Positions 9,513 to 18,635 of a stretch of 64,000 nucleotides of DNA are shown here, piece after piece. Source of the stretch: Bacillus gobiensis (GTDB lineage Bacteria > Bacillota > Bacilli > Bacillales > Bacillaceae); assembly GCF_001278705.1 (NCBI RefSeq), contig NZ_CP012600.1:558190-622189 (forward strand). Reading direction: 5' to 3'. Position 1 is the first letter of the stretch. Every line of letters starts with the position of its first letter. The notes below the pieces were generated by a model. It was not told the DNA's origin. It made no database searches and saw only the letters and a list, made by a program, of their open reading frames with translations. Position numbers and translations under genes: made by a program.

Positions 9513-10928
9513 ATGAGCGCAAATCGAAAAAAAATAGTAATTATTGGCGGTGGAATAACCGGCCTGTCAGCAGCATTTTATTTGGAAAAAGAAATGAAGG
9601 AAAAAGCCCTGCCTATTGACTGTACGTTAATAGAAGCAAGCCCGAGACTCGGAGGGAAAATTCAAACCATCCATAAAGACGGCTACGTAATTGAAAGAGG
9701 GCCGGATTCATTTTTAGAAAGAAAAAAAAGTGCGACTGAATTGGCGGAGCAACTTGGCTTTGGAGAAAATTTGGTTAACAATGCCACAGGTCAGTCCTAT
9801 GTATTAGTCGATGAAAAGCTTCATCCAATACCAGAAGGTGCCGTCATGGGCATTCCGACGAAGCTTTCGCCATTTATTAAGACAGGGCTTTTTTCGGTCT
9901 TCGGAAAAGCAAGGGCTTCACTGGATCTGATTTTACCGGCAAGCGAAGCGAAGGGAGACCGGTCACTGGGTGAATTTTTCAGGCGCCGTGTTGGAGATGA
10001 AGTCGTCGAAAACCTGATTGAACCGCTTCTTTCCGGGATATATGCCGGAGATATCGATAAGCTCAGTCTTATGTCAACGTTTCCACAATTTTATCAAATA
10101 GAGCAGAAGCACCGCAGCTTAATTTTAGGAATGAAAAAAGGAAGACAGCCGGTCGGGCCTAAGCCGGCGAAAAAGAAGGGCGGCATGTTCCAAACAATTA
10201 ATACCGGTCTTCATACGATGGTTGAGGCAATTGAAAACAGGCTTGAATCTACAAAAATCTATAAAGGAACAAGAGCTGTACAAATTGAGCGGCAGCAAGG
10301 GAAATATCTCATTGAGCTGGATAATGGCCAGCAAATATTAGCTGACGCGGCGATTGTTGCTTCTCCGCATAAATCAATTTCTTCCCTGTTTGGGCATAAG
10401 GAAGAGCTCGATTATTTAAAATCAATGACCTCCACTTCGGTCGCCAACGTGGCGCTCGGATTTCCGGATAGTGCGGTTGAGATGGAGCACGAAGGAACCG
10501 GTTTTGTCATCTCCCGGAACAGTGACTTTGCCATAACTGCTTGTACATGGACCAACAAAAAATGGCCGCACACCGCGCCAAAAGGAAAAACCCTTCTTCG
10601 TGCTTACGTAGGCAAAGCAGGTGACGAATCGATTGTTGAGCAATCAGACAGTGAAATCGTCCGCATTGTGCTCGATGATTTAAAACGCATTATGAAAATT
10701 TCCGGTGATCCGGAAATGGTTTCTGTTACGCGTTGGAATGAAAGCATGCCTCAGTATAATGTAGGCCATAAACAAAAAATGAAAGAAATACGCGACACAT
10801 TCTCACGTTCTTTTCCAGGGATTTTCCTGGCGGGAGCATCATTTGACGGGGTTGGCATTCCCGACTGTATTGATCAGGGCAATCTAGCGGTGAACGAAAT
10901 AATCGAATATTTAACAAAAGCGAACTGA
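9513..10928 (+). CDS. hemY: Coproporphyrinogen III oxidase HemY (CgoX)
   Basis: FAD enzyme historically called protoporphyrinogen oxidase. In this lineage it oxidises coproporphyrinogen III to coproporphyrin III, feeding HemH. The N-terminal dinucleotide motif IGGGITGLSAAF is at about residues 11-22, followed by LGGKIQT. The C-terminal FAD contact region reads FDGVGIPDCIDQG. At 471 residues it has the family length. It starts with an ATG 14 bp after hemH, and a hairpin with a T-run overlaps its last codons. A 52-bp repeat array begins about 46 bp downstream. Confidence 0.96.
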   Translation: MSANRKKIVIIGGGITGLSAAFYLEKEMKEKALPIDCTLIEASPRLGGKIQTIHKDGYVIERGPDSFLERKKSATELAEQLGFGENLVNNATGQSYVLVDEKLHPIPEGAVMGIPTKLSPFIKTGLFSVFGKARASLDLILPASEAKGDRSLGEFFRRRVGDEVVENLIEPLLSGIYAGDIDKLSLMSTFPQFYQIEQKHRSLILGMKKGRQPVGPKPAKKKGGMFQTINTGLHTMVEAIENRLESTKIYKGTRAVQIERQQGKYLIELDNGQQILADAAIVASPHKSISSLFGHKEELDYLKSMTSTSVANVALGFPDSAVEMEHEGTGFVISRNSDFAITACTWTNKKWPHTAPKGKTLLRAYVGKAGDESIVEQSDSEIVRIVLDDLKRIMKISGDPEMVSVTRWNESMPQYNVGHKQKMKEIRDTFSRSFPGIFLAGASFDGVGIPDCIDQGNLAVNEIIEYLTKAN

Positions 10929-10949
10929 TAAGGTTTGCTTTTTTTATTA
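10918..10949 (+). terminator. Terminator of hemEHY
   Basis: AGCGAAC and GTTTGCT form a short stem around the hemY stop codon, followed by a run of seven T and ATTATT. Confidence 0.6.
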
Positions 10950-10974
10950 TTTGTGAGGGTTCTCTTGCGTCTAT

Positions 10975-11468
10975 TTGTCTTCAGCACCCGGATGAAGGAC
11001 AATTCTTTGGCCTTCCTGCGTCATTTTGTCCTTCACAACGCAGATGAAGGACATTTCTTGGGCTATCTTGCGTCATTTTGTCCTTCAGCACCCGGATGAA
11101 GGACATTTCTTTGGCTATCTTGTGGCATTTTGTCCTTCAGCACCCGGATGAAGGACATTTCTTTGGCTAACTTGCGCCATTTTGTCCTTCAGCACCCGGA
11201 TGAAGGACATTTCTTTGGCTATCTTGTGGCATTTTGTCCTTCAGCACCCGGATGAAGGACATTTCTTTGGCTTTCTTGCGTCATTTTGTCCTTCAGCACC
11301 CGGATGAAGGACATTTCTTTGGCTTTCTTGCGTCATTTTGTCCTTCACGACGTAGATGAAGGACATTTCTTTGGTCTTTTTGCGCCATTTTGTCCTTCAC
11401 AACGCAGATGAAGAATATTTCTTTGGCTCACTTGCGCAGTTATGTCCTTCATAACCCGGCTGAAGGCC
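10975..11468. repeat. 52-bp tandem palindromic array A (10 units)
   Basis: This fills the 700-bp gap between hemY and yhgD. Units start at 10975, 11027, 11079, 11131, 11183, 11235, 11287, 11339, 11391 and 11443, an exact 52-bp period. Each unit has TGTCCTTCA, a nine-base loop (usually GCACCCGGA, sometimes CAACGCAGA) and TGAAGGACA, then a 25-base spacer containing TTTCTTTGGCT and TTGCG. Outer units are the most degenerate. On the minus strand the unit matches the unit of array B. No gene is visible within it. The 200 bp after the array hold only the yhgD promoter region. Confidence 0.95.
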
Positions 11469-11600
11469 TTTAACTATGGATCACGTACTCCTTTTTATCC
11501 TGTTAGGAATCGACAAAGTCAGTTGTATTAAACATTCCTCAGGCTACAAACGAAAACTAAAAAAACTTGTCAGCTCCCTTTTCTATTGAATACTTTTCAA

Positions 11601-11629
11601 TTGTCAAAAAATAATAACTGTGATACATT
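11601..11629 (+). promoter_or_regulatory. Sigma-A-type promoter of yhgD
   Basis: TTGTCA (11601-11606), a 17-bp spacer and TACATT (11624-11629) lie about 55 bp before the yhgD start. TGACCGG...TTTAGTCA at about 11643-11665 has imperfect dyad symmetry and could be an operator of the TetR-family product. Confidence 0.5.
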
Positions 11630-11684
11630 AATTGAGTACTTACTGACCGGATTGTTCATTTAGTCATTTTGAGGGGTGTTGTCA

Positions 11685-12260
11685 TTGGGAAAAGATCGCA
11701 GGCAGCTTATTTTAGATGCAGCGTCAAGAGCATTTACGGAATTTGGCTACAAAGCAACCACAATGGATTTGGTAGCGAAGATGGCCAATGTCGGAAAGGG
11801 GACGATTTATACTTTTTTTAAAAATAAAGAAGAGCTTTTTGATGAGATTTTTTCCTCCCTTTTTAAAGAAATGAGAATAATGGCGGATGAAGTGATGGAA
11901 ACAGAGATGCCATTTCACGAAAAAGTGCATCAGGCGTTATTTGCCATTTTGGAATACCGTAAGTCCCACCTGTTGACCATAAAGGTTTTTCAAGAAAGCG
12001 CACAGCTGGGTACGCCAGAAGTAAAGGAAGTTATCGATCGAATTGAATCGATGATCATTCTTTATATAAAAACTAAAATTGAACAAGCGATTGAAGATGG
12101 TGAAATCGAAAATTGTCATTCGGAATTATTGGCATTTACGATGTATAAGCTGTATATCGCTCTCATCTTTGACTGGGAAAAAAAACACGATCCGCTTGAG
12201 AAAGAGACGATTGCCAATCTGCTTCAGCTTTTTATAGAGAAAAAATTAACGGCAAAATAA
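11685..12260 (+). CDS. yhgD: TetR/AcrR family regulator YhgD
   Basis: DNA-binding repressor of the TetR family. The N-terminal helix-turn-helix (about residues 8-50) reads RQLILDAASRAFTEFGYKAT followed by the recognition helix in VGKGTIYTFFKNKEELF. The C-terminal half is an all-helical ligand domain whose effector is unknown. I chose the TTG at 11685, eight bases after GAGGGG, which gives 191 residues, the length of B. subtilis YhgD. It is 45 bp upstream of yhgE and very probably controls that gene and itself. Confidence 0.88.
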   Translation: MGKDRRQLILDAASRAFTEFGYKATTMDLVAKMANVGKGTIYTFFKNKEELFDEIFSSLFKEMRIMADEVMETEMPFHEKVHQALFAILEYRKSHLLTIKVFQESAQLGTPEVKEVIDRIESMIILYIKTKIEQAIEDGEIENCHSELLAFTMYKLYIALIFDWEKKHDPLEKETIANLLQLFIEKKLTAK

Positions 12261-12305
12261 TCTTCCGAAGAAATAGGTGGTATGGATGATGTGGAGGTTT
12301 TGCAG

Positions 12306-14570
12306 GTGAACATAATAAAAGAACAATGGAAAGAGATTGTAACGAGCAAAAAGCTGTTGATTCCATTAATTGGTGTTCTGTTTATTCCGCTTATTTACAG
12401 CGGAGTGTTTTTAACGGCTTATTGGGATCCGTATGGTTCAGTTGATAAACTTCCGGTCGCTGTTGTAAATAATGACAATGGTGCTGATTATGAAGGAACT
12501 GATCTTCATATTGGTGATAAGATGGTGAAGGAATTGAAAGACAACGATTCGTTTACTTGGAAATTCACCGATAAAAAGAAGGCTATGCAAGGCTTAAACG
12601 ATGAAACGTATTATATGGTGGTTGAAATTCCTGAAAATTTTTCAGATGAAGCTACGACTGTCATGGAGAAAGATCCACAGCAGCTTGATCTGAAGTACCA
12701 TACAAATGCCGGCAGTAATTATGCTGCAGCCCAAATTGGCGATAACGCCATAAAACAGTTAAAGGCTTCAGTCGCAGAAGAGGTTACCAAACAATATGTC
12801 AATGTTATGTTCGACACCTTTGATAAGATTGCTAAAGGTATGGAAGAAGCGAGCTCCGGAGCAAAAGAAATTGATTCCGGTACAAAGGAAACCAAATCAG
12901 GAAGCGAGCAATTAAGCGAAAACTTACAGAAGCTTGCGGGAAGCTCTGCCACTTTAAATCAAGGCATACAGGAGCTTGATAGGGGTGCCCATGAATTAAA
13001 TAATGGGCAGCAAACGTTAAGCGGGGGCTTAGGGCAGCTTTCCTCCAAAAGCTCAGTGCTTTATACAGGTGCAGACCAGGCAGAGAACGGTTCTGCAGCG
13101 CTCGAGTCCGGACTGAAGAAAAGTTTAGATGGCCATCAAGAGCTGGCAGCTAAACTTCCGCAGCAGACAGCGGGGTTAAAGGAATTGAATAATAATGCAC
13201 AGCGCCTGGCGCAATTTGCAGATAGTATTGATCCGGAACAAATAAAAGAGCTGATGAGATGGGTATCGAATGCCGAAGAACTGCAGAACCAATTGAATCA
13301 AATAAGGACGCTTGAGCAAGCGCAAAACGAACGAGTGAATCAAGCCGTTGATTCGGTAGAAGGTATTACTCCGGAGCAAAAAGCTGAGATTAAGGAAAAA
13401 GTAAACCAGGCAGAAGGACAGGATTCTCTTCAATCTTTACAAAGTGTTGACCTTCAAATTGATGAATTGAAAAAGCAGCTTGAAGGCTTACCGTCCCCAG
13501 AAGAACTGGAAAAAATCAAGCAGCTCCCAGAAAACATCAACAAATTGTACCAAGGTCAGCTTGCAATTGAAGACGGAGTAAACAAGCTGACAGCTGCTAC
13601 AGAACAGCTGTATTCAGGAGCAGGCCAGTTGAATGATGGTCAAAAGCAGCTACTATCTGGAATGGAGACATTTATCAGTAAATTAAATGAAGCCAATAAA
13701 GGAGCTTCGCAGCTGCTTACTGGAAGCGGCAAACTTGCGGCGGGACTTGATCAGGCAGCAGGTGGAACAGATGGACTTCAACACGGATCATCTCAGCTTG
13801 CGGAAGGGTCGAAATCGTTAGAAAGCGGATTAGGAAATCTAGCATCAGGCACTGAAACATTGTCTAATGAACTAGAGAAGACGGCTGATAAAACCGGAGA
13901 TATTCAAGCCGGAGATAAAAATTCGCAAATGATTGCGGATCCGGTACAGCTTGATTCCGATAAAATGAACGCAGTTGAAAATTATGGAACAGGCTTAACG
14001 CCGTATATTTTATCATTGGCATTGTTTGTCGGCGCATTAATGATTACGGTGATATTCCCCATTAAGGAGCCAGCAGCAGAACCGCATTCTTCATTCAGCT
14101 GGTTTATGAGCAAATTCAGCGTGATTTTGCTCGGCGGAATTTTGCAAGCCGTAATTGCAGTGACTGTACTCATCGCTGGAATTGGCCTTGAACCGGAAAG
14201 CATCTGGCGCTTTTACTTGTTTTCCATTATTACGAGCTTGACCTTTATGTCCATTACTCAGCTTCTGGCTACGACGATGGGGAACCCGGGAAGGTTTATC
14301 TCAGTTATTCTTTTGGTACTTCAATTAGGAGCAAGTGCCGGAACGTATCCAATTGAGCTTGTTCCAAGATTTTTCCAAATTATTCACTTTTTCTTGCCTA
14401 TGTCGTACAGCATTGAAGGATTCCGTGCGGCGATTTCCACCGGGAATTTCTCAACAATGTGGCAGCAGGCGAGCATACTTGGAAGCTTTGCCATTGTCAT
14501 GATGCTGTTGACGTGGGGATACTTTGCTTGGTCCTTAAAGAGAAATAATACAGAGGAACATATGGCTTAA
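12306..14570 (+). CDS. yhgE: YhgE/Pip-type large membrane protein (ABC-2-like)
   Basis: YhgE/Pip family protein with one membrane segment near the N terminus (about 18-38). A long extracytoplasmic region of roughly 540 residues follows, then about five membrane segments at the C terminus in an ABC-2-permease-like arrangement. The external part is rich in repeated SG/xLxxG heptad-like blocks (for example LNNGQQTLSGGLGQL) and predicted coiled coil. Relatives act in phage infection or export of toxins and lipids. The substrate here is unknown. I chose the GTG at 12306 behind GGAGG; the ATG at 12282 sits one base after its only possible ribosome site. The product has 754 residues. Confidence 0.88.
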   Translation: MNIIKEQWKEIVTSKKLLIPLIGVLFIPLIYSGVFLTAYWDPYGSVDKLPVAVVNNDNGADYEGTDLHIGDKMVKELKDNDSFTWKFTDKKKAMQGLNDETYYMVVEIPENFSDEATTVMEKDPQQLDLKYHTNAGSNYAAAQIGDNAIKQLKASVAEEVTKQYVNVMFDTFDKIAKGMEEASSGAKEIDSGTKETKSGSEQLSENLQKLAGSSATLNQGIQELDRGAHELNNGQQTLSGGLGQLSSKSSVLYTGADQAENGSAALESGLKKSLDGHQELAAKLPQQTAGLKELNNNAQRLAQFADSIDPEQIKELMRWVSNAEELQNQLNQIRTLEQAQNERVNQAVDSVEGITPEQKAEIKEKVNQAEGQDSLQSLQSVDLQIDELKKQLEGLPSPEELEKIKQLPENINKLYQGQLAIEDGVNKLTAATEQLYSGAGQLNDGQKQLLSGMETFISKLNEANKGASQLLTGSGKLAAGLDQAAGGTDGLQHGSSQLAEGSKSLESGLGNLASGTETLSNELEKTADKTGDIQAGDKNSQMIADPVQLDSDKMNAVENYGTGLTPYILSLALFVGALMITVIFPIKEPAAEPHSSFSWFMSKFSVILLGGILQAVIAVTVLIAGIGLEPESIWRFYLFSIITSLTFMSITQLLATTMGNPGRFISVILLVLQLGASAGTYPIELVPRFFQIIHFFLPMSYSIEGFRAAISTGNFSTMWQQASILGSFAIVMMLLTWGYFAWSLKRNNTEEHMA

Positions 14571-14576
14571 CTTAAC

Positions 14577-14609
14577 GCACTTTTTCTTTGGAAAAAGTGC
14601 TGTTTTTTT
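14577..14609 (+). terminator. Terminator of yhgD-yhgE
   Basis: GCACTTTTTC and GAAAAAGTGC form a perfect 10-bp stem with a four-base loop, followed by TGTTTTTTT. Confidence 0.85.
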
Positions 14610-14673
14610 GGGCTGGGGAGGATAAATTCTGATTATGGTCGGATATCTTTTAAAAACAGGTAGATGTAAGTCG

Positions 14674-14705
14674 AAAAATCCCTTGAGATTGAATTCTCAA
14701 GGGAT
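14674..14705 (-). terminator. Terminator of the siderophore uptake operon
   Basis: On the minus strand ATCCCTTGAGA and TCTCAAGGGAT form an 11-bp perfect stem, followed by TTTTTCG, starting at the stop codon of the last permease. Confidence 0.8.
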
Positions 14706-15712
14706 CATTTCTTCAACAACAAATACATAAAATATGGCGCACCGATCAATGCGACCATAATGCCTGCCGGAATACCGTCGGGATCTACGAGCCCGCGGCC
14801 GATGGTGTCAGCAAAGAGTAACAGCCAGCCGCCAATCAGAATGGCGATGGGAATAAATAATTGATTTCTAGGTCCGACTAACGCCTTTGCCATATGAGGA
14901 GCCATAAGACCGATAAAGGCAATTCCTCCAGTGACAGAAACGGCAGAGGCTGCCAGCGCAACAGCTGTTAAAAGCAATACGATGCGTTCCTTTTCGATCG
15001 ATACGCCAACACCGATTGCCACAGGCTCACTGAGTCCAAGGAGATTCAAGCGATTTGCCTTGTATAAAGTAAATGGAATGAGTACTGCTAACCACGGAAG
15101 GAGCGCCCAAATAAATGGCCAATCCGAACCCCAAATGTTCCCGGCGATCCATTTTGCGATAAAGTCTACTTTTGCACGATCAGCAGATGAAATGAGTACA
15201 ACCATGACTCCGGCAAGGGCAGTGGAAAACCCGACGCCTGTTAGAATTAATTTGACAGGCTGAAGTCCGTCATTTTTGTTGTATGAAAACAAATAGATCA
15301 GGCAGGCTGTGAGAAAAGCCCCGATAAATGCGATAAGCGGAAGCAAATAAACAAAGGAGCCTGGTTCAATCGGGAAAAATAAAAAGAAAACAGTGATGGC
15401 TACACCTGCACCTGAATTTATTCCAATGATGCCGGGATCAGCTAAATCGTTGCGGGTGATTCCTTGTAAAATCGCCCCTGATAACGCAAGTGCCATACCT
15501 GCTAGGAGTGTTATCAGCATTCGCGGCAGGCGAATAGAATACAGTACAAATTCCTCTTTAAAGTTCCCATGTCCGAATAGGGTTAGAATCACCCTGTCGA
15601 AGGACAAAGAGGAGTACCCCATTCCGACTCCGATAACGATTGTCACCAAAATGAGCAATAGTAAAACAAACAGAATGATTCGTTGTTTTTTTTGTAATGC
15701 CGGCTGAATCAT
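14705..15712 (-). CDS. Iron-siderophore ABC transporter permease (FecCD family)
   Basis: Second permease of an iron-siderophore importer, 335 residues with about nine or ten membrane segments. The FecCD-family coupling region, a conserved glycine-bearing cytoplasmic loop, lies in GGIAFIGLMAPHMAKALVGP (about 245-264). It overlaps the preceding permease by 4 bp and is the last gene of the operon. It resembles FhuG- and FeuC-type permeases. A family assignment is safe but the exact siderophore is not visible. The operon is headed by a perfect Fur box. Confidence 0.9.
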   Translation of the reverse strand: MIQPALQKKQRIILFVLLLLILVTIVIGVGMGYSSLSFDRVILTLFGHGNFKEEFVLYSIRLPRMLITLLAGMALALSGAILQGITRNDLADPGIIGINSGAGVAITVFFLFFPIEPGSFVYLLPLIAFIGAFLTACLIYLFSYNKNDGLQPVKLILTGVGFSTALAGVMVVLISSADRAKVDFIAKWIAGNIWGSDWPFIWALLPWLAVLIPFTLYKANRLNLLGLSEPVAIGVGVSIEKERIVLLLTAVALAASAVSVTGGIAFIGLMAPHMAKALVGPRNQLFIPIAILIGGWLLLFADTIGRGLVDPDGIPAGIMVALIGAPYFMYLLLKK

Positions 15713-16719
15713 GAAAAAGCTTTGCCTCCTTTATTCACGATGAACAGGAAGAAAGGAAGGCCCATCATCGCAACAATTGCCGCCAAAGGTGTTTCAAATG
15801 GTGCTTGGATCGTACGGGCAAGCGTATCGGCCAACATCATAAAAGCCGCTCCAAAAATGGCAGACATGGGCAGGACAAAACGGTAATCCGTCCCAACGAT
15901 CGCACGTACTACGTGGGGAACGAGCAATCCGATGAATGCCATTTTGCCAGCCAGCGCAACTGAAGCGCCAGCGAGCAGGATAATGACAAGAAAAAGAATC
16001 GTTTTTATTTGGATCGTCTTTTGCCCGAGTCCTACAGCGGCTTCTTCGCTTACACTAAGAATCGTAAGCTGTCTTGAGAGAATGAAAGAAATAAAAATGC
16101 CCAGCAAAATAAATGAGGCAATGACTTGCAGCTGGCTCCATGTCGTTCCGATTAATCCTCCGGCTGTCCACATGGAGACATCCTTTGAGATTTTAAAATA
16201 GATGCCAATTCCTTCAGCGATCGCATATAAAAAGGCAGAAACAGCCGCCCCGGCCAACACGATACGATAAGGAGAAAAGCCGCCCTTTTTCATTGCGCCA
16301 ATACCGAACACCATTATCGCACCAACACCAGCACCGATAAAACAAGCAACCATAATACCGAAGTAGTTTGCTGAAGGGACAAGTGCTAGCGTAAGCGCCA
16401 GTCCCACATTTGCCCCGGCCGTTAAGCCAAGTAATCCAGGATCGGCCAGCGGGTTTCTCGTCATTCCTTGCATGATTGCTCCAGAAACAGCTAAGGCCGA
16501 CCCGACAAAAATCGCCGCAATTTCCCTAGGCAAACGAGTTTCACGGATGATTGAAATTTTCTCGCCTGCGGCACCGGAGGTAAGTGCGAGCCAAACATCC
16601 TTGACAGAGACGTCAGCTGCCCCATATACCATGGAAGCAGCAAACATACTGGCTAATACTACAATGCCTGCAAGCATTTTATATGCGAATGGAATAGAAG
16701 GTTGGTTTACTTTCGCCAT
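15709..16719 (-). CDS. Iron-siderophore ABC transporter permease (FecCD family)
   Basis: First permease, 336 residues, FecCD fold with about nine to ten membrane segments. Conserved blocks are RLPREIAAIFVGSALAVSGA near residue 65 and GKMAFIGLLVPHVVRAIVG near 258, the loop that contacts the ATPase. It pairs with the next gene as a heterodimeric channel, FhuB/FhuG-like. The start is an ATG, about 25 bp after the substrate-binding protein gene. Confidence 0.9.
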   Translation of the reverse strand: MAKVNQPSIPFAYKMLAGIVVLASMFAASMVYGAADVSVKDVWLALTSGAAGEKISIIRETRLPREIAAIFVGSALAVSGAIMQGMTRNPLADPGLLGLTAGANVGLALTLALVPSANYFGIMVACFIGAGVGAIMVFGIGAMKKGGFSPYRIVLAGAAVSAFLYAIAEGIGIYFKISKDVSMWTAGGLIGTTWSQLQVIASFILLGIFISFILSRQLTILSVSEEAAVGLGQKTIQIKTILFLVIILLAGASVALAGKMAFIGLLVPHVVRAIVGTDYRFVLPMSAIFGAAFMMLADTLARTIQAPFETPLAAIVAMMGLPFFLFIVNKGGKAFS

Positions 16720-16744
16720 AATTTCTCATCATCTCTTTTAGAAT

Positions 16745-17662
16745 CTATTTGCCAAGAAAGCGGTCTTTAAAAACATCGAGCTGGTAATCTAATGTTAACG
16801 GATCATTAAAGTAGAATTCTTTTGCATCAACTTCGAATACTTGATTGTTTTTGACAGCTGGTATGTTTTTGTACGTATCGGTATTTTGGAACGAATTGTC
16901 CGTATCTTTGCTCCTGCTAAAAATAAGATAGTCACCGGAAAATTCGGGCAGAACCTCAGTTGATAACGCGTAATAACCTGCTTTGAGCGCTTTTTCTTTT
17001 ACTTTGTCAGGCATTTTCAATTTCATTTCCTGATAAAGAATTTCTGTACCGCGGCCCCAGTTATCCCCGAAAACGTAGAGCTGTTTGTCGAAGTTTTCGA
17101 TGACAGAAACAGTCGCGTCTTCACCGATTTTTGCTTTAATGTCTTCGCCGGTAGATTGCGCGCGTTTCTTAAAGTCATCGACCCAAGCTGTCGCTTCTTT
17201 TTCTTTGTTTAACAGTTTGCCAATCTCTATGTGCTGAGTTAAGTAGTCTACTTTTCCGTACGTGTAAGTTACGGTAGGTGCAATTTCTTTTAATTTATCA
17301 ACGTTTTTAATATTGGATAAACCAATGATTAAATCCGGCTCGAGCTCAATAATTTTTTCTAAGCTTTCGTCGGAAACTACTTCCGCATTTTTTAACTTTT
17401 CTCCAAAACGCGGGTTATCCTTCGACCATGAATCAACGCCTACAACGTTTACACCTAACGACATAACGTTCCCTGTGAAGGAAGAGAGTACTACTACTCG
17501 CTTTGGATCAGCAGGGACTTCAACGGGTCCATTTTCAGATTGGTATGTAATTGTTTTTTTCTCTTCATTTGAATTGCTTTCTTTTTCTGTTGCTCCGCTG
17601 TTACATGCGCTAAGAATAAGCACGAATACCAGCAGGAATGCGGTCGCTAATCGTTTGTTCAT
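16745..17662 (-). CDS. Siderophore-binding lipoprotein (FhuD/YxeB-like)
   Basis: Extracellular substrate-binding lipoprotein of the siderophore importer, 305 residues. The signal peptide ends in the lipobox LSAC (Cys20). The mature protein is a class III periplasmic-binding fold joined by one long helix. Segments such as VEVPADPKRVVVL and LPEFSGDYLIF, and the end FYFNDPLTLDYQLDV, resemble FhuD and YxeB, which bind hydroxamate siderophores. I infer a hydroxamate substrate only from that likeness. AGGGAG precedes the ATG at 17662. This start lies inside the end of the ATPase gene, a 53-bp overlap that suggests coupled translation. Confidence 0.88.
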   Translation of the reverse strand: MNKRLATAFLLVFVLILSACNSGATEKESNSNEEKKTITYQSENGPVEVPADPKRVVVLSSFTGNVMSLGVNVVGVDSWSKDNPRFGEKLKNAEVVSDESLEKIIELEPDLIIGLSNIKNVDKLKEIAPTVTYTYGKVDYLTQHIEIGKLLNKEKEATAWVDDFKKRAQSTGEDIKAKIGEDATVSVIENFDKQLYVFGDNWGRGTEILYQEMKLKMPDKVKEKALKAGYYALSTEVLPEFSGDYLIFSRSKDTDNSFQNTDTYKNIPAVKNNQVFEVDAKEFYFNDPLTLDYQLDVFKDRFLGK

Positions 17663-18458
17663 TTTTTTCTTCTCCCTTTATTAGATTGTATGTGATACAC
17701 ATTGGTTTATTTGTTCGGGGATCCCATCCAATTTCAGCATCAATTTGAAAGACTTTTTTCAAAACATGATGATTTATTACTTCTTCACAAGCTCCGGCTT
17801 TGATTATTTCTCCGTCTTTTAAAGCGATGATATAATCAGCAAAACGAGCCGCTTGGTTTAAGTCATGAAGGACCATCACGATCGTTCGCTCCTGTTCTTC
17901 ATTCAGCTTTTGCAAAAGCTCCAAAACCTCCAGCTGATGAGCCATATCCAAATAGGTGGTCGGTTCATCGAGTAGGATCATTTCCGTTTCTTGCGCGAGA
18001 GCCATTGCAATCCAAACGCGTTGTCGCTGACCGCCAGACAAAGCATCTACAGAGCGAAACTTAAAATCTATTGTTCCGGTCACTTCAAGGGCCCAGTCTA
18101 TGACTTCGAAATCCTTTTTCGTTAATCGTCCGAAGCCCTTTTGATAGGGAAAACGCCCATAGGAAACCAGTTCGCCAACAGTCAATCCGCTAGCGCTTTC
18201 CGGATTCTGCGGAAGGATCGCCATTTTTTTAGCGAGTTTTTTAGTATTTTCTTTTGAAATATGTTTTCCGTCTAAGACAACTGCTCCAGATTGAGGAGAA
18301 ATTATCCGAGTAATGGCTTTCAATAGGGTAGATTTCCCGCAGCCGTTTGAACCTATAATAGTAGTGATTTTTTTATCAGGAATTTCGACTGTGAGATCTT
18401 TAACGATCAAGTGATCACCATAGCCGACGTTTAAATCATCTGTATATAGGCGGATCAT
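17610..18458 (-). CDS. Iron-siderophore ABC transporter ATP-binding protein
   Basis: ATPase of the siderophore importer and first gene of the operon. Walker A IGSNGCGKST is at about 36-45, the Q-loop is LPQNPE, the signature is LSGGQRQR and Walker B is MILLDEPTTYLD. Length and motifs match FhuC and YusV (about 270-280). I chose the ATG at 18458, six bases after GGAGGTG; the GTG at 18467 is part of that site. The last 17 or so codons overlap the binding-protein gene. The Fur box 26 bp upstream predicts induction when iron is low. Confidence 0.9.
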   Translation of the reverse strand: MIRLYTDDLNVGYGDHLIVKDLTVEIPDKKITTIIGSNGCGKSTLLKAITRIISPQSGAVVLDGKHISKENTKKLAKKMAILPQNPESASGLTVGELVSYGRFPYQKGFGRLTKKDFEVIDWALEVTGTIDFKFRSVDALSGGQRQRVWIAMALAQETEMILLDEPTTYLDMAHQLEVLELLQKLNEEQERTIVMVLHDLNQAARFADYIIALKDGEIIKAGACEEVINHHVLKKVFQIDAEIGWDPRTNKPMCITYNLIKGEEKNEQTISDRIPAGIRAYS

Positions 18459-18483
18459 GAACTGCACCTCCGAATCTATTAAA

Positions 18484-18498
18484 TGATAATGATTATCA
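18484..18498. promoter_or_regulatory. Fur box of the siderophore operon
   Basis: TGATAATGATTATCA is an exact 7-1-7 match to the Bacillus Fur box (TGATAAT-N-ATTATCA). It lies 26 bp upstream of the ATPase start codon, where Fur would block transcription when iron is plentiful. Confidence 0.9.
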
Positions 18499-18589
18499 GT
18501 TTCAAATTAATTACTAATATAAAGGTAACTTTTTCTGCTGTCAATACTTATTTAGGTTGTAAAAATGATGAGAAAAGAGTATATTTAAT

Positions 18590-18604
18590 TGAGAATGAAT
18601 ATCA
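18590..18604. promoter_or_regulatory. Second Fur box, in front of the YcgT-like gene
   Basis: TGAGAATGAATATCA matches the 7-1-7 Fur box at 12 of 14 informative positions. It lies 31 bp before the reductase start, so both divergent units appear to belong to the iron-starvation regulon. Confidence 0.7.
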
Positions 18605-18635
18605 ATTGTATGAGATTGCTGAGGAGTGATCGGAA

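Noticed and set aside
10975..11468. CRISPR array
   Set aside because: The 52-bp units are tandem and similar along their whole length, without unique spacers, and no cas gene is present. The same holds for the arrays at 19707, 25501 and 33299.
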